From: Crossaster papposus
Lineage: Eukaryota; Echinodermata; Asteroidea; Velatida; Solasteridae
Assembly (NCBI GenBank): GCA_037893245.1
Contig: JBAIAA010000525.1
Span: 124,001 to 188,000 of the forward strand
Direction: 5' to 3'
Length of the DNA stretch: 64,000 bases
Part shown: piece by piece, positions 48,601-63,600 of the stretch
Layout: each line of letters opens with the position of its first letter
How positions within the stretch are numbered: position 1 is the stretch's first letter
Program-made: the position numbers and the translations under genes
Notes under the pieces: generated by a model
Database searches by the model: none
Seen by the model: the letters and a program-made list of their open reading frames with translations, nothing else
Told to the model about the DNA's origin: nothing

Positions 48601-51600
48601 ACACTCTCAAATGTTCTATAGCGCCCATTAAGCCTAACAAACACTTTTTTGGCACTAATAATCGTCAGATCACGAAATGGACTTACAAACACTCCCAAAT
48701 GTGCTATAGCGCCCATTAAGCCTAACAAACACTTTTCGGCACTAATAACCGTCAGATCACGAAATGAACTTCCAACACTCCCAATTGTGCATTAGCGCCC
48801 ATTGAGCGTAACAAACACTTTTCGGCACTATTCACTGTCAGATCACAAAATTGACTTACAAACACTCCCAAATGTGCTATAGCGCCCATTAAGCCTAACA
48901 AACACTTTTTGGCACTAATAACCGTCAGATCACGAAATGGACTTACAAACACTCCCAAATGTGCTATAGCGCCCATTAAGCCTAACAAACACTTTTTGGC
49001 ACTAATAATCGTCATATCACGAAATGAACTTCCAACACTCCCAAATGTGCATTAGCGCCCATTGAGCGTAACAAACACTTTTCGGCACTATTCACTGTCA
49101 GATAACGAAATGGACTTACAAACACTCCCAAATGTGCTATAGCGCCCATTGAGCGTAACAAACACTTTTTGGCACTAATAACCGTCAGATCACGAAATGG
49201 ACTTACAAACACTCCCAAATGTGCTATAGCGCCCATTGAGCGTAACAAACACTTTTCGGCACTAATAACCGTCAGATCACGAAATGGACTTACAAACACT
49301 CCCAAATGTTCATTAGCGCCCATTGAGCGTAACAAACACTTTTCGGCACTATTCACCGTCAGATCACTAAATGAACTTACAACACTCCCAAATGTGCCAT
49401 AGCGCCTATTAAGCCTAACAAACACTGTTTGGCACTAATAACCGTCAGATCACGAAATGAACTTCCAACACTCCCTATTGTGCATTAGCGCCCATTGAGC
49501 GTAACAAACACTTTTCGACACTATTCACTGTCAGATCACGAAATTGACTTACAAACATTCCCAAATGTGTTATAGCGCCCAATAAGCCTCACAAACACTT
49601 TTTGGCACTAATAACCGTCAGATCACGAAATGGACTTACAAACACTCCCAAATGTGCTATAGCACTCCCTAATGTGCTATAGCGCCCATTGAGCATAACA
49701 AACACTTTTCGGTACTATTCACTGTCAGATCACGAAATTGACTTACAAACACTCTCAAATGTGCTATAGCGCCCATTAAGCCTAACAAACACTTTTTTGG
49801 CACTAATAATCGTCAGATCACGAAATGGACTTACAAACACTCCCAAATGTGCTATAGCGCCCATTAAGCCTAACAAACACTTTTCGGCACTAATAACCGT
49901 CAGATCACGAAATGAACTTCCAACACTCCCAAATGTGCATTAGCGCCCATTGAGCGTAACAAACACTTTTCGGCACTATTCACTGTCAGATCACGAAATT
50001 GACTTACAAACACTCCCAAATGTGCTATAGCGGCCATTAAGCCTCACAAACACTTTTTTGCACTAATAACCGTCAGATCACGAAATGGACTTACAAACAC
50101 TCCCAAATGTGCTATATCGCCCATTAAGCCTAACAAACACTTTTCGGCACTAATAACCGTCAGATCACGAAATGAACTTCCAACACTCCCAATTGTGCAT
50201 TAGCGCCCATTGAGCGTAACAAACACTTTTCGGCACTATTCACTGTCAGATCACAAAATTGACTTACAAACACTCCCAAATGTGCTATAGCGCCCATTAA
50301 GCCTAACAAACACTTTTTGGCACTAATAACCGTCAGATCACGAAATGGACTTACAAACACTCCCAAATGTGCTATAGCGCCCATTAAGCCTAACAAACAC
50401 TTTTTGGCACTAATAATCGTCATATCACGAAATGAACTTCCAACACTCCCAAATGTGCATGAGCGCCCATTGAGCGTAACAAACACTTTTCCCCACTATT
50501 CACCGTCAGATAACGAAATGGACTTACAAACACTCCCAAATGTGCTATAGCGCCCATTAAGCCTAACAAACACTTTTTGGCACTAATAACCGTCAAATCA
50601 CGAAATGGACTTACAAACACTCCCAAATGTGCTATAGCGCCCATTAAGCCTAACAAACACTTTTCGGCACTAATAACCGTCAGATCACGAAATGAACTTC
50701 CAACACTCCCAAATGTGCATTAGCGCCCGTTGAGCGTAACAAAGACTTTTCGGCACTAATAACCGTCAGATCACGAAATGAACTTCCAACACTCTCAATT
50801 GTGCATTAGCGCCCATTGAGCGTAACAAACACTTTTCGACACTATTCACTTTCAGATCACGAAATTGACTTACAAACATTCCCAAATGTGCTATAGCGCC
50901 CATTAAGCCTCACAAACACTTTTTGGCACTAATAACCGTCAGATCACGAAATGGACTTACAAACACTCCCAAATGTGCTGTAGCGCCCATTGAGCGTATC
51001 AAACACTTTTCGGCACTAATAACGGTCAGATCACGAAATGGACTTACAAACACTCCCAAATGTTCATTAGCGCCCATTGAACGTAACAAACACATTTCGG
51101 CACTATTCACCGTCAGATCACTAAATGAACTTACAACACTCCCAAATGTGCCATAGCGCCTATTAAGCCTAACAAACACTGTTTGGCACTAATAACCGTC
51201 AGATCACGAAATGAACTTCCAACACTCCCTATTGTGCATTAGCGCCCATTGAGCGTAACAAACACTTTTCGACACTATTCACTGTCAGATTACGAAATTG
51301 ACTTACAAACATTCCAAAATGTGCTATAGCGCCCAATAAGCCTCACAAACACTTTTTGGCACTAATAACCGTCAGATCACGAAATGGACTTACAAACACT
51401 CCCAAATGTGCTATAGCACTCCCTAATGTGCTATAGCGCCCATTGAGCATAACAAACACTTTTCGGTACTATTCACTGTCAGATCACGAAATGAACTTCC
51501 AACACTCCCTATTGTGCATTAGCGCCCATTGAGCGTAACAAACACTTTTCGACACTATTCACTGTCAGATCACGAAATTGACTTACAAACATTCCAAAAT

Positions 51601-54600
51601 GTGCTATAGCGCCCAATAAGCCTCACAAACACTTTTTGGCACTAATAACCGTCAGATCACGAAATGGACTTACAAACACTCCCAAATGTGCTACAACACT
51701 CCCAAATGTGCCATAGCGCCTATTAAGCCTAACAAACACTGTTTGGCACTAATAACCGTCAGATCACGAAATGAACTTCCAACACTCCCTATTGTGCATT
51801 AGCGCCCATTGAGCGTAACAAACACTTTTCGACACTATTCACTGTCAGATCACGAAATTGACTTACAAACACTCTCAAATGTGCTATAGCGCCCATTAAG
51901 CCTAACAAACACTTTTTTGGCACTAATAATCGTCAGATCACGAAATGGACTTACAAACACTCCCAAATGTGCTATAGCGCCCATTAAGCCTAACAAACAC
52001 TTTTTGGCACTAATAACCGTCAGATCACGAAATGAACTTCCAACACTCCCAAATGTGCATTATCGCCCATTGAGCGTAACAAACACTTTTCGGCACTATT
52101 CACTGTCATATCACGAATTTGACTTACAAACACTCCCAAATGTGCTATAGCGGCCATTAAGCCTCACAAACACTTTTTTGCACTAATAACCGTCAGATCA
52201 CGAAATGGACTTACAAACACTCCCAAATGTGCAATAGCGCCCATTGAGCGTAACAAACACTTTTCGGCACTTTTCATTGTCAGGTCACGAAATTGACTTA
52301 CAAACACTCCCAAATGTGCTGTAGCGCCCATTAAGCCTAACAAACACTTTTTGGCACTAATAACCGTCAGATCACGAAATGGACTTACAAACACTCCCAA
52401 ATGTGCTATAGCGCCCATTAAGCCTCACAAACACTTTTTTGCACTAATAACCGTCAGATCACGAAATGGACTTACAAACACTCCCAAATGTGCTATAGCG
52501 CCCATTAAGCCTAACAAACACTTTTCGGCACTAATAACCGTCAGATCACGAAATGAACTTCCAACACTCCCAATTGTGCATTAGCGCCCATTGAGCGTAA
52601 CAAACACTATTCGGCACTATTCACTGTCAGATCACAAAATTGACTTACAAACACTCCCAAATGTGCTATAGCGCCCATTAAGCCTAACAAACACTTTTTG
52701 GCACTAATAACCGTCAGATCACGAAATGGACTTACAAACACTCCCAAATGTGCTATAGCGCCCATTGAGCGTAACAAACACTTTTCGGCACTATTCAATG
52801 TCAGATCACAAAATTGACTTACAAACACTCCCAAATGTGCTATAGCGCCCATTAAGCCTAACAAACACTTTTGGGCACTAATAACCGTCAGATCACGAAA
52901 TGGACTTACAAACACTCCCAAATGTGCTATAGCGCCCATTAAGCCTAACAAACACTTTTTGGCACTAATAATCGTCATATCACGAAATGAACTTCCAACA
53001 CTCCCAAATGTGCATGAGCGCCCATTGAGCGTAACAAACACTTTTCCCCACTATTCACCGTCAGATAACGAAATGGACTTACATACACTCCCAAATGTGC
53101 TATAGCGCCCATTAAGCCTAACAAACACTTTTTGGCACTAATAACCGTCAAATCACGAAATGGACTTACAAACACTCCCAAATGTGCTATAGCGCCCATT
53201 AAGCCTAACAAACACTTTTCGGCACTAATAACCGTCAGATCACGAAATGAACTTCCAACACTCCCAAATGTGCATTAGCGCCCATTGAGCGTAACAAACA
53301 CTTTTCGGCACTAATAACCGTCAGATCACGAAATGAACTTCCAACACTCTCAATTGTGCATTAGCGCCCATTGAGCGTAACAAACACTTTTCGACACTAT
53401 TCACTGTCAGATCACGAAATTGACTTACAAACATTCCCAAATGTGCTATAGCGCCCATTAAGCCTCACAAACACTTTTTGGCACTAATAACCGTCAGATC
53501 ACGAAATGGACTTACAAACACTCCCAAATGTGCTATAGCGCCCATTGAGCGTAACAAACACTTTTCGGCACTAATAACCGTCAGATCACGAAATGGACTT
53601 ACAAACACTCCCAAATGTTCATTAGCGCCCATTGAGCGTAACAAACACTTTTCGGCACTATTCACCGTCAGATCACTAAATGAACTTACAACACTCCCAA
53701 ATGTGCCATAGCGCCTATTAAGCCTAACAAACACTGTTTGGCACTAATAACCGTCAGATCACGAAATGAACTTCCAACACTCCCTATTGTGCATTAGCGC
53801 CCATTGAGCGTAACAAACACTTTTCGGCACTATTCACTGTCAGATCACGAAATTGACTTACAAACACTCCCAAATGTGCTATAGCGGCCATTAAGCCTCA
53901 CAAACACTTTTTTGCACTAATAACCGTCAGATCACGAAATGGACTTACAAACACTCCCAAATGTGCTATAGCGCCCATTGAGCGTAACAAATACTTTTCG
54001 GCACTTTTCACTGTCAGGTCACGAAATTGACTTACAAACACTCCCAAATGTGCTGTAGCGCCCAATAAGCCTAACAAACACTTTTTGGCACTAATAACCG
54101 TCAGATCACGAAATGGACTTACAAACACTCCCAAATGTGCTATAGCGCCCATTAAGCCTAACAAACACTTTTCGGCACTAATAACCGTCAGATCACGAAA
54201 TGAACTTCCAACACTCCCAATTGTGCATTAGCGCCCATTGAGCGTAACAAACACTTTTCGGCACTATTCACTGTCAGATCACAAAATTGACTTACAAACA
54301 CTCCCAAATGTGCTATAGCGCCCATTAAGCCTAACAAACACCTTTTGGCACTAATAACCGTCAGATCACGAAATGGACTAACAAACACTCCCAAATGTGC
54401 TATAGCGCCCATTGAGCGTAACAAACACTTTTCGGCACTATTCACTGTCAGGTCACGAAATTGACTTACAAACACTCCCAAATGTGCTATAGCGCCCATT
54501 AAGCCTAACAAACACTTTTTGGCACTAATAACCGTCAGATCACGAAATGGACTTACAAACACTCCCAAATGTGCTACAGCGCCCATTAAGCCTAACAAAC

Positions 54601-57600
54601 ACTTTTTGGCACTAATAACCGTCAAATCACGAAATGGACTTACAAACACTCCAAAATGTGCTATAGCGCCCATTAAGCCGAACAAACACTTTTCGGCACT
54701 AATAACCGTCAGATCACGAAATGAACTTTCAACACTCCCAAATGTGCATTAGCGCCCATTGAGCGTAACAAACACTTTTCGGCACTTATAACCGTCAGAT
54801 CACGAAATGAACTTCCAACACTCCCAATTGTGCATTAGCGCCTATTGAGCGTAACAAACACTTTTCGACACTATTCACTGTCAGATCACGAAATTGACTT
54901 ACAAACACTCTCAAATGTTCTATAGCGCCCATTAAGCCTAACAAACACTTTTTTGGCACTAATAATCGTCAGATCACGAAATGGACTTACAAACACTCCC
55001 AAATGTGCTATAGCGCCCATTAAGCCTAACAAACACTTTTCGGCACTAATAACCGTCAGATCACGAAATGAACTTCCAACACTCCCAATTGTGCATTAGC
55101 GCCCATTGAGCGTAACAAACACTTTTCGGCACTATTCACTGTCAGATCACAAAATTGACTTACAAACACTCCCAAATGTGCTATAGCGCCCATTAAGCCT
55201 AACAAACACTTTTTGGCACTAATAACCGTCAGATCACGAAATGGACTTACAAACACTCCCAAATGTGCTATAGCGCCCATTAAGCCTAACAAACACTTTT
55301 TGGCACTAATAATCGTCATATCACGAAATGAACTTCCAACACTCCCAAATGTGCATGAGCGCCCATTGAGCGTAACAAACACTTTTCCCCACTATTCACC
55401 GTCAGATAACGAAATGGACTTACAAACACTCCCAAATGTGCTATAGCGCCCATTAAGCCTAACAAACACTTTTTGGCACTAATAATCGTCATATCACGAA
55501 ATGAACTTCCAACACTCCCAAATGTGCATTAGCGCCCATTGAGCGTAACAAACACTTTTCGGCACTAATAACCGTCAGATCACGAAATGAACTTCCAACA
55601 CTCTCAATTGTGCATTAGCGCCCATTGAGCGTAACAAACACTTTTCGACACTATTCACTGTCAGATCACGAAATTGACTTACAAACATTCCCAAATGTGC
55701 TATAGCGCCCATTAAGCCTCACAAACACTTTTTGGCACTAATAACCGTCAGATCACGAAATGGACTTACAAACACTCCCAAATGTGCTATAGCGCCCATT
55801 GAGCGTAACAAACACTTTTCGGCACTAATAACCGTCAGATCACGAAATGGACTTACAAACACTCCCAAATGTTCATTAGCGCCCATTGAGCGTAACAAAC
55901 ACTTTTTGGCACTATTCACCGTCAGATCACTAAATGAACTTACAACACTCCCAAATGTGCCATAGCGCCTATTAAGCCTAACAAACACTGTTTGGCACTA
56001 ATAACCGTCAGATCACGAAAAGAACTTCCAACACTCCCTATTGTGCATTAGCGCCCATTGAGCGTAACAAACACTTTTCGACACTATTCACTGTCAGATC
56101 ACGAAATTGACTTACAAACATTCCCAAATGTGCTATAGCGCCCAATAAGCCTCACAAATACTTTTTGGCACTAATAACCGTCAGATCACGAAATGGACTA
56201 ACAAACACTCCCAAATGTGCTATAGCACTCCCTAATGTGCTATAGCGCCCATTGAGCGTAACAAACACTTTTCGGTACTATTCACTGTCAGATCACGAAA
56301 TTGACTTACAAACACTCTCAAATGTGCTATAGCGCCCATTAAGCCTAACAAACACTTTTTTGGCACTAATAATCGTCAGATCACGAAGTGGACTTACAAA
56401 CACTCCCAAATGTGCTATAGCGCCCATTAAGCCTAACAAACACTTTTCGGCACTAATAACCGTCAGATCACGAAATGAACTTCCAACACTCCCAATTGTG
56501 CATTAGCGCCCATTGAGCGTAACAAACACTTTTCGGCACTATTCACTGTCAGATCACAAAATTGACTTACAAACACTCCCAAATGTGCTATAGCGCCCAT
56601 TAAGCCTAACAAACACTTTTTGGCACTAATAACCGTCAGATCACGAAATGGACTTACAAACACTCCCAAATGTGCTATAGCGCCCATTAAGCCTAACAAA
56701 CACTTTTTGGCACTAATAACCGTCAAATCACGAAATGGACTTACAAACACTCCCAAATGTGCTATAGCGCCCATTAAGCCTAACAAACACTTTTCGGCAC
56801 TAATAACCGTCAGATCACGAAATGAACTTCCAACACTCCCAAATGTGCATTAGCGCCCGTTGAGCGTAACAAAGACTTTTCGGCACTAATAACCGTCAGA
56901 TCACGAAATGAACTTCCAACACTCTCAATTGTGCATTAGCGCCCATTGAGCGTAACAAACACTTTTCGACACTATTCACTTTCAGATCACGAAATTGACT
57001 TACAAACATTCCCAAATGTGCTATAGCGCCCATTAAGCCTCACAAACACTTTTTGGCACTAATAACCGTCAGATCACAAAATGGACTTACAAACACTCCC
57101 AAATGTGCTATAGCGCCCATTGAGCGTAACAAACACTTTTCGGCACTAATAACCGTCAGATCACGAAATGGACTTACAAACACTCCCAACTGTTCATTAG
57201 CGCCCATTGAGCGTAACAAACACTTTTCGGCACTATTCACCGTCAGATCACTAAATGAACTTACAACACTCCCAAATGTGCCATAGCGCCTATTAAGCCT
57301 AACAAACACTGTTTGGCACTAATAACCGTCAGATCACGAAATGAACTTCCAACACTCCCTATTGTGCATTAGCGCCCATTGAGCGTAACAAACACTTTTC
57401 GACACTATTCACTGTCAGATCACGAAATTGACTTACAAACATTCCCAAATGTGCTATAGCGCCCAATAAGCCTCACAAACACTTTTTGGCACTAATAACC
57501 GTCAGATCACGAAATGGACTTACAAACACTCCCAAATGTGCTATAGCACTCCCTAATGTGCTATAGCGCCCATTGAGCGTTACAAACACTTTTCAAGACT

Positions 57601-60600
57601 ATTCACTGTCAGATCACGAAATTGACTTACAAACACTCTCAAATGTGCTATAGCGCCCATTAAGCCTAACAAACACTTTTTTGGCACTAATAATCGTCAG
57701 ATCACGAAATGGACTTACAAACACTCCCAAATGTGCTATAGCGCCCATTAAGCCTAACAAACACTTTTCGGCACTAATAACCGTCAGATCACGAAATGAA
57801 CTTCCAACACTCCCAAATGTGCATTATCGCCCATTGAGCGTAACAAACACTTTTCGGCACTATTCACCGTCAGATAACGAAATGGACTTACAAACACTCC
57901 CAAATGTGCTATAGCGCCCATTAAGCGTCACAAACACACTAATAACCGTCAGATCACGAAATGGACTTACAAACACTCCCAAATGTGCTATAGCGACCAT
58001 TGAGCGTAACAAACACTTTTCGGCACTATTCACTGTCAGATCACAAAATTGACTTACAAACACTCCCAAATGTGCTATAGCGCCCATTAAGCCTAACAAA
58101 CACTTTTTGGCACTAATAACCGTCAGATCACGAAATGGACTTACAAACACTCCCAAATGTGCTATAGCGCCCATTAAGCCTAACAAACACTTTTTGGCAC
58201 TAATAACCGTCAAATCACGAAATGGACTTACAAACACTCCCAAATGTGCTATAGCGCCCATTAAGCCTAACAAACACTTTTCGGCACTAATAACCGTCAG
58301 ATCACGAAATGAACTTCCAACACTCCCAAATGTGCATTAGCGCCCGTTGAGCGTAACAAAGACTTTTCGGCACTAATAACCGTCAGATCACGAAATGAAC
58401 TTCCAACACTCTCAATTGTGCATTAGCGCCCATTGAGCGTAACAAACACTTTTCGACACTATTCACTTTCAGATCACGAAATTGACTTACAAACATTCCC
58501 AAATGTGCTATAGCGCCCATTAAGCCTCACAAACACTTTTTGGCACTAATAACCGTCAGATCACGAAATGGACTTACAAACACTCCCAAATGTGCTATAG
58601 CGCACATTGAGCGTAACAAACACTTTTCGGCACTAATAACCGTCAGATCACGAAATGGACTTACAAACACTCCCAAATGTTCATTAGCGCCCATTGAGCG
58701 TAACAAACACTTTTCGGCACTATTCACCGTCAGATCACTAAATGAACTTACAACACTCCCAAATGTGCCATAGCGCCTATTAAGCCTAACAAACACTGTT
58801 TGGCACTAATAACCGTCAGATCACGAAATGAACTTCCAACACTCCCTATTGTGCATTAGCGCCCATTGAGCGTAACAAACACTTTTCGACACTATTCACT
58901 GTCAGATCACAAAATTGACTTACAAACATTCCCAAATGTGCTATAGCGCCCAATAAGCCTCACAAACACTTTTTTGGCACTAATAACCGTCAGATCACGA
59001 AATGGACTTACAAACACTCCCAAATGTGCTATAGCACTCCCTAATGTGCTATAGCGCCCATTGAGCGTTACAAACACTTTTCGGTACTATTCACTGTCAG
59101 ATCACAAAATTGACTTACAAACACTCTCAAATGTGCTATAGCGCCCATTAAGCCTAACAAACACTTTTTTGGCACTAATAATCGTCAGATCACGAAATGG
59201 ACTTACAAACACTCCCAAATGTGCTATAGCGCCCATTAACCCTAACAAACACTTTTCGGCACTAATAACCGTCAGATCACGAAATGAACTTCCAACACTC
59301 CCAAATGTGAATTATCGCCCATTGAGCGTAACAAACACTTTTCGGCACTATTCACTGTCATATCACGAATTTGACTTACAAACACTCCCAAATGTGCTAT
59401 AGCGGCCATTAAGCCTCACAAACACTTTTTTGCACTAATAACCGTCAGATCACGAAATGGACTTACAAACACTCCCAAATGTGCAATAGCGCCCATTGAG
59501 CGTAACAAACACTTTTCGGCACTTTTCATTGTCAGGTCACGAAATTGACTTACAAACACTCCCAAATGTGCTGTAGCGCCCATTAAGCCTAACAAAAACT
59601 TTTTGGCACTAATAACCGTCAGATCACGAAATGGACTTACAAACACTCCCAAATGTGCTATAGCGCCCATTAAGCCTCACAAACACTTTTTTGCACTAAT
59701 AACCGTCAGATCACGAAATGGACTTACAAACACTCCCAAATGTGCTATAGCGCCCATTAAGCCTAACAAACACTTTTCGGCACTAATAACCGTCAGATCA
59801 CGAAATGAACTTCCAACACTCCCAATTGTGCATTAGCGCCCCTTGAGCGTAACAAACACTTTTCGGCACTATTCACTGTCAGATCACAAAATTGACTTAC
59901 AAACACTCCCAAATGTGCTATAGCGCCCATTAAGCCTAACAAACACTTTTTGGCACTAATAACCGTCAGATCACGAAATGGACTTACAAACACTCCCAAA
60001 TGTGCTATAGCGCCCATTGAGCGTAACAAACACTTTTCGGCACTATTCACTGTCAGATCACAAAATTGACTTACAAACACTCCCAAATGTGCTATAGCGC
60101 CCATTAAGCCTAACAAACACTTTTGGGTTACTAATAACCGTCAGATCACGAAATGGACTTACAAACACTCCCAAATGTGCTATAGCGCCCATTAAGCCTA
60201 ACAAACACTTTTTGGCACTAATAATCGTCATATCACGAAATGAACTTCCAACACTCCCAAATGTGCATGAGCGCCCATTGAGCGTAACAAACACTTTTCC
60301 CCACTATTCACCGTCAGATAACGAAATGGACTTACAAACACTCCCAAATGTGCTATAGCGCCCATTAAGCCTAACAAACACTTTTTGGCACTAATAACCG
60401 TCAAATCACGAAATGGACTTACAAACACTCCCAAATGTGCTATAGCGCCCATTAAGCCTAACAAACACTTTTCGGCACTAATAACCGTCAGATCACGAAA
60501 TGAACTTCCAACACTCCCAAATGTGCATTAGCGCCCATTGAGCGTAACAAACACTTTTCGGCACTAATAACCGTCAGATCACGAAATGAACTTCCAACAC

Positions 60601-63600
60601 TCTCAATTGTGCATTAGCGCCCATTGAGCGTAACAAACACTTTTCGACACTATTCACTGTCAGATCACGAAATTGACTTACAAACATTCCCAAATGTGCT
60701 ATAGCGCCCATTAAGCCTCACAAACACTTTTTGGCACTAATAACCGTCAGATCACGAAATGGACTTACAAACACTCCCAAATGTGCTATAGCGCCCATTG
60801 AGCGTAACAAACACTTTTCGGCACTAATAACCGTCAGATCACGAAATGGACTTACAAACACTCCCAAATGTTCATTAGCGCCCATTGAGCGTAACAAACA
60901 CTTTTCGGCACTATTCACCGTCAGATCACTAAATGAACTTACAACACTCCCAAATGTGCCATAGCGCCTATTAAGCCTAACAAACACTGTTTGGCACAAA
61001 TAACCGTCAGATCACGAAATGAACTTCCAACACTCCCTATTGTGCATTAGCGCCCATTGAGCGTAACAAACACTTTTCGGCACTATTCACTGTCAGATCA
61101 CGAAATTGACTTACAAACACTCCCAAATGTGCTATAGCGGCCATTAAGCCTCACAAACACTTTTTTGCACTAATAACCGTCAGATCACGAAATGGACTTA
61201 CAAACACTCCCAAATGTGCTATAGCGCCCATTGAGCGTAACAAACACTTTTCGGCACTTTTCACTGTCAGGTCACGAAATTGACTTACAAACACTCCCAA
61301 ATGTGCTGTAGCGCCCAATAAGCCTAACAAACACTTTTTGGCACTAATAACCGTCAGATCACGAAATGGACTTACAAACACTCCCAAATGTGCTATAGCG
61401 CCCATTAAGCCTAACAAACACTTTTCGGCACTAATAACCGTCAGATCACGAAATGAACTTCCAACACTCCCAATTGTGCATTAGCGCCCATTGAGCGTAA
61501 CAAACACTTTTCGGCACTATTCACTGTCAGATCACAAAATTGACTTACAAACACTCCCAAATGTGCTATAGCGCCCATTAAGCCTAACAAACACTTTTTG
61601 GCACTAATAACCGTCAGATCACGAAATGGACTTACAAACACTCCCAAATGTGCTATAGCGCCCATTGAGCGTAACAAACACTTTTCGGCACTATTCACTG
61701 TCAGGTCACGAAATTGACTTACAAACACTCCCAAATGTGCTATAGCGCCCATTAAGCCTAACAAACACTTTTTGGCACTAATAACCGTCAGATCACGAAA
61801 TGGACTTACAAACACTCCCAAATGTGCTACAGCGCCCATTAAGCCTAACAAACACTTTTTGGCACTAATAACCGTCAAATCACGAAATGGACTTACAAAC
61901 ACTCCAAAATGTGCTATAGCGCCCATTAAGCCGAACAAACACTTTTCGGCACTAATAACCGTCAGATCACGAAATGAACTTCCAACACTCCCAAATGTGC
62001 ATTAGCGCCCATTGAGCGTAACAAACACTTTTCGGCACTTATAACCGTCAGATCACGAAATGAACCTCCAACACTCCCAATTGTGCATTAGCGCCTATTG
62101 AGCGTAACAAACACTTTTCGACACTATTCACTGTCAGATCACGAAATTGACTTACAAACACTCTCAAATGTTCTATAGCGCCCATTAAGCCTAACAAACA
62201 CTTTTTTGGCACTAATAATCGTCAGATCACGAAATGGACTTACAAACACTCCCAAATGTGCTATAGCGCCCATTAAGCCTAACAAACACTTTTCGGCACT
62301 AATAACCGTCAGATCACGAAATGAACTTCCAACACTCCCAATTGTGCATTAGCGCCCATTGAGCGTAACAAACACTTTTCGGCACTATTCACTGTCAGAT
62401 CACAAAATTGACTTACAAACACTCCCAAATGTGCTATAGCGCCCATTAAGCCTAACAAACACTTTTTGGCACTAATAACCGTCAGATCACGAAATGGACT
62501 TACAAACACTCCCAAATGTGCTATAGCGCCCATTAAGCCTAACAAACACTTTTTGGCACTAATAATCGTCATATCACGAAATGAACTTCCAACACTCCCA
62601 AATGTGCATGAGCGCCCATTGAGCGTAACAAACCCTTTCCCCACTATTCACCGTCAGATAACGAAATGGACTTACAAACACTCCCAAATGTGCTATAGCG
62701 CCCATTAAGCCTAACAAACACTTTTTGGCACTAATAATCGTCATATCACGAAATGAACTTCCAACACTCCCAAATGTGCATTAGCGCCCATTGAGCGTAA
62801 CAAACACTTTTCGGCACTAATAACCGTCAGATCACGAAATGAACTTCCAACACTCTCAATTGTGCATTAGCGCCCATTGAGCGTAACAAACACTTTTCGA
62901 CACTATTCACTGTCAGATCACGAAATTGACTTACAAACATTCCCAAATGTGCTATAGCGCCCATTAAGCCTCACAAACACTTGTTGGCACTAATAACCGT
63001 CAGATCACGAAATGGACTTACAAACACTCCCAAATGTGCTATTGCGCCCATTGAGCGTAACAAACACTTTTCGGCACTAATAACCGTCAGATCACGAAAT
63101 GGACTTACAAACACTCCCAAATGTTCATTAGCGCCCATTGAGCGTAACAAACACCTTTCGGCACTATTCACCGTCAGATCACTAAATGAACTTACAACAC
63201 TCCCAAATGTGCCATAGCGCCTATTAAGCCTAACAAACACTGTTTGGCACTAATAACCGTCAGATCACGAAATGAACTTCCAACACTCCCTATTGTGCAT
63301 TAGCGCCCATTGAGCGTAACAAACACTTTTCGACACTATTCACTGTCAGATCACGAAATTGACTTACAAACATTCCCAAATGTGCTATAGCGCCCAATAA
63401 GCCTCACAAACACTTTTTGGCACTAATAACCGTCAGATCACGAAATGGACTTACAAACACTCCCAAATGTGCTATAGCACTCCCTATTGTGCATTAGCGC
63501 CCATTGAGCGTAACAAACACTTTTCGGCACTATTCACTGTCAGATCACGAAATTGACTTACAAACACTCCCAAATGTGCTATAGCGGCCATTAGGCCTCA

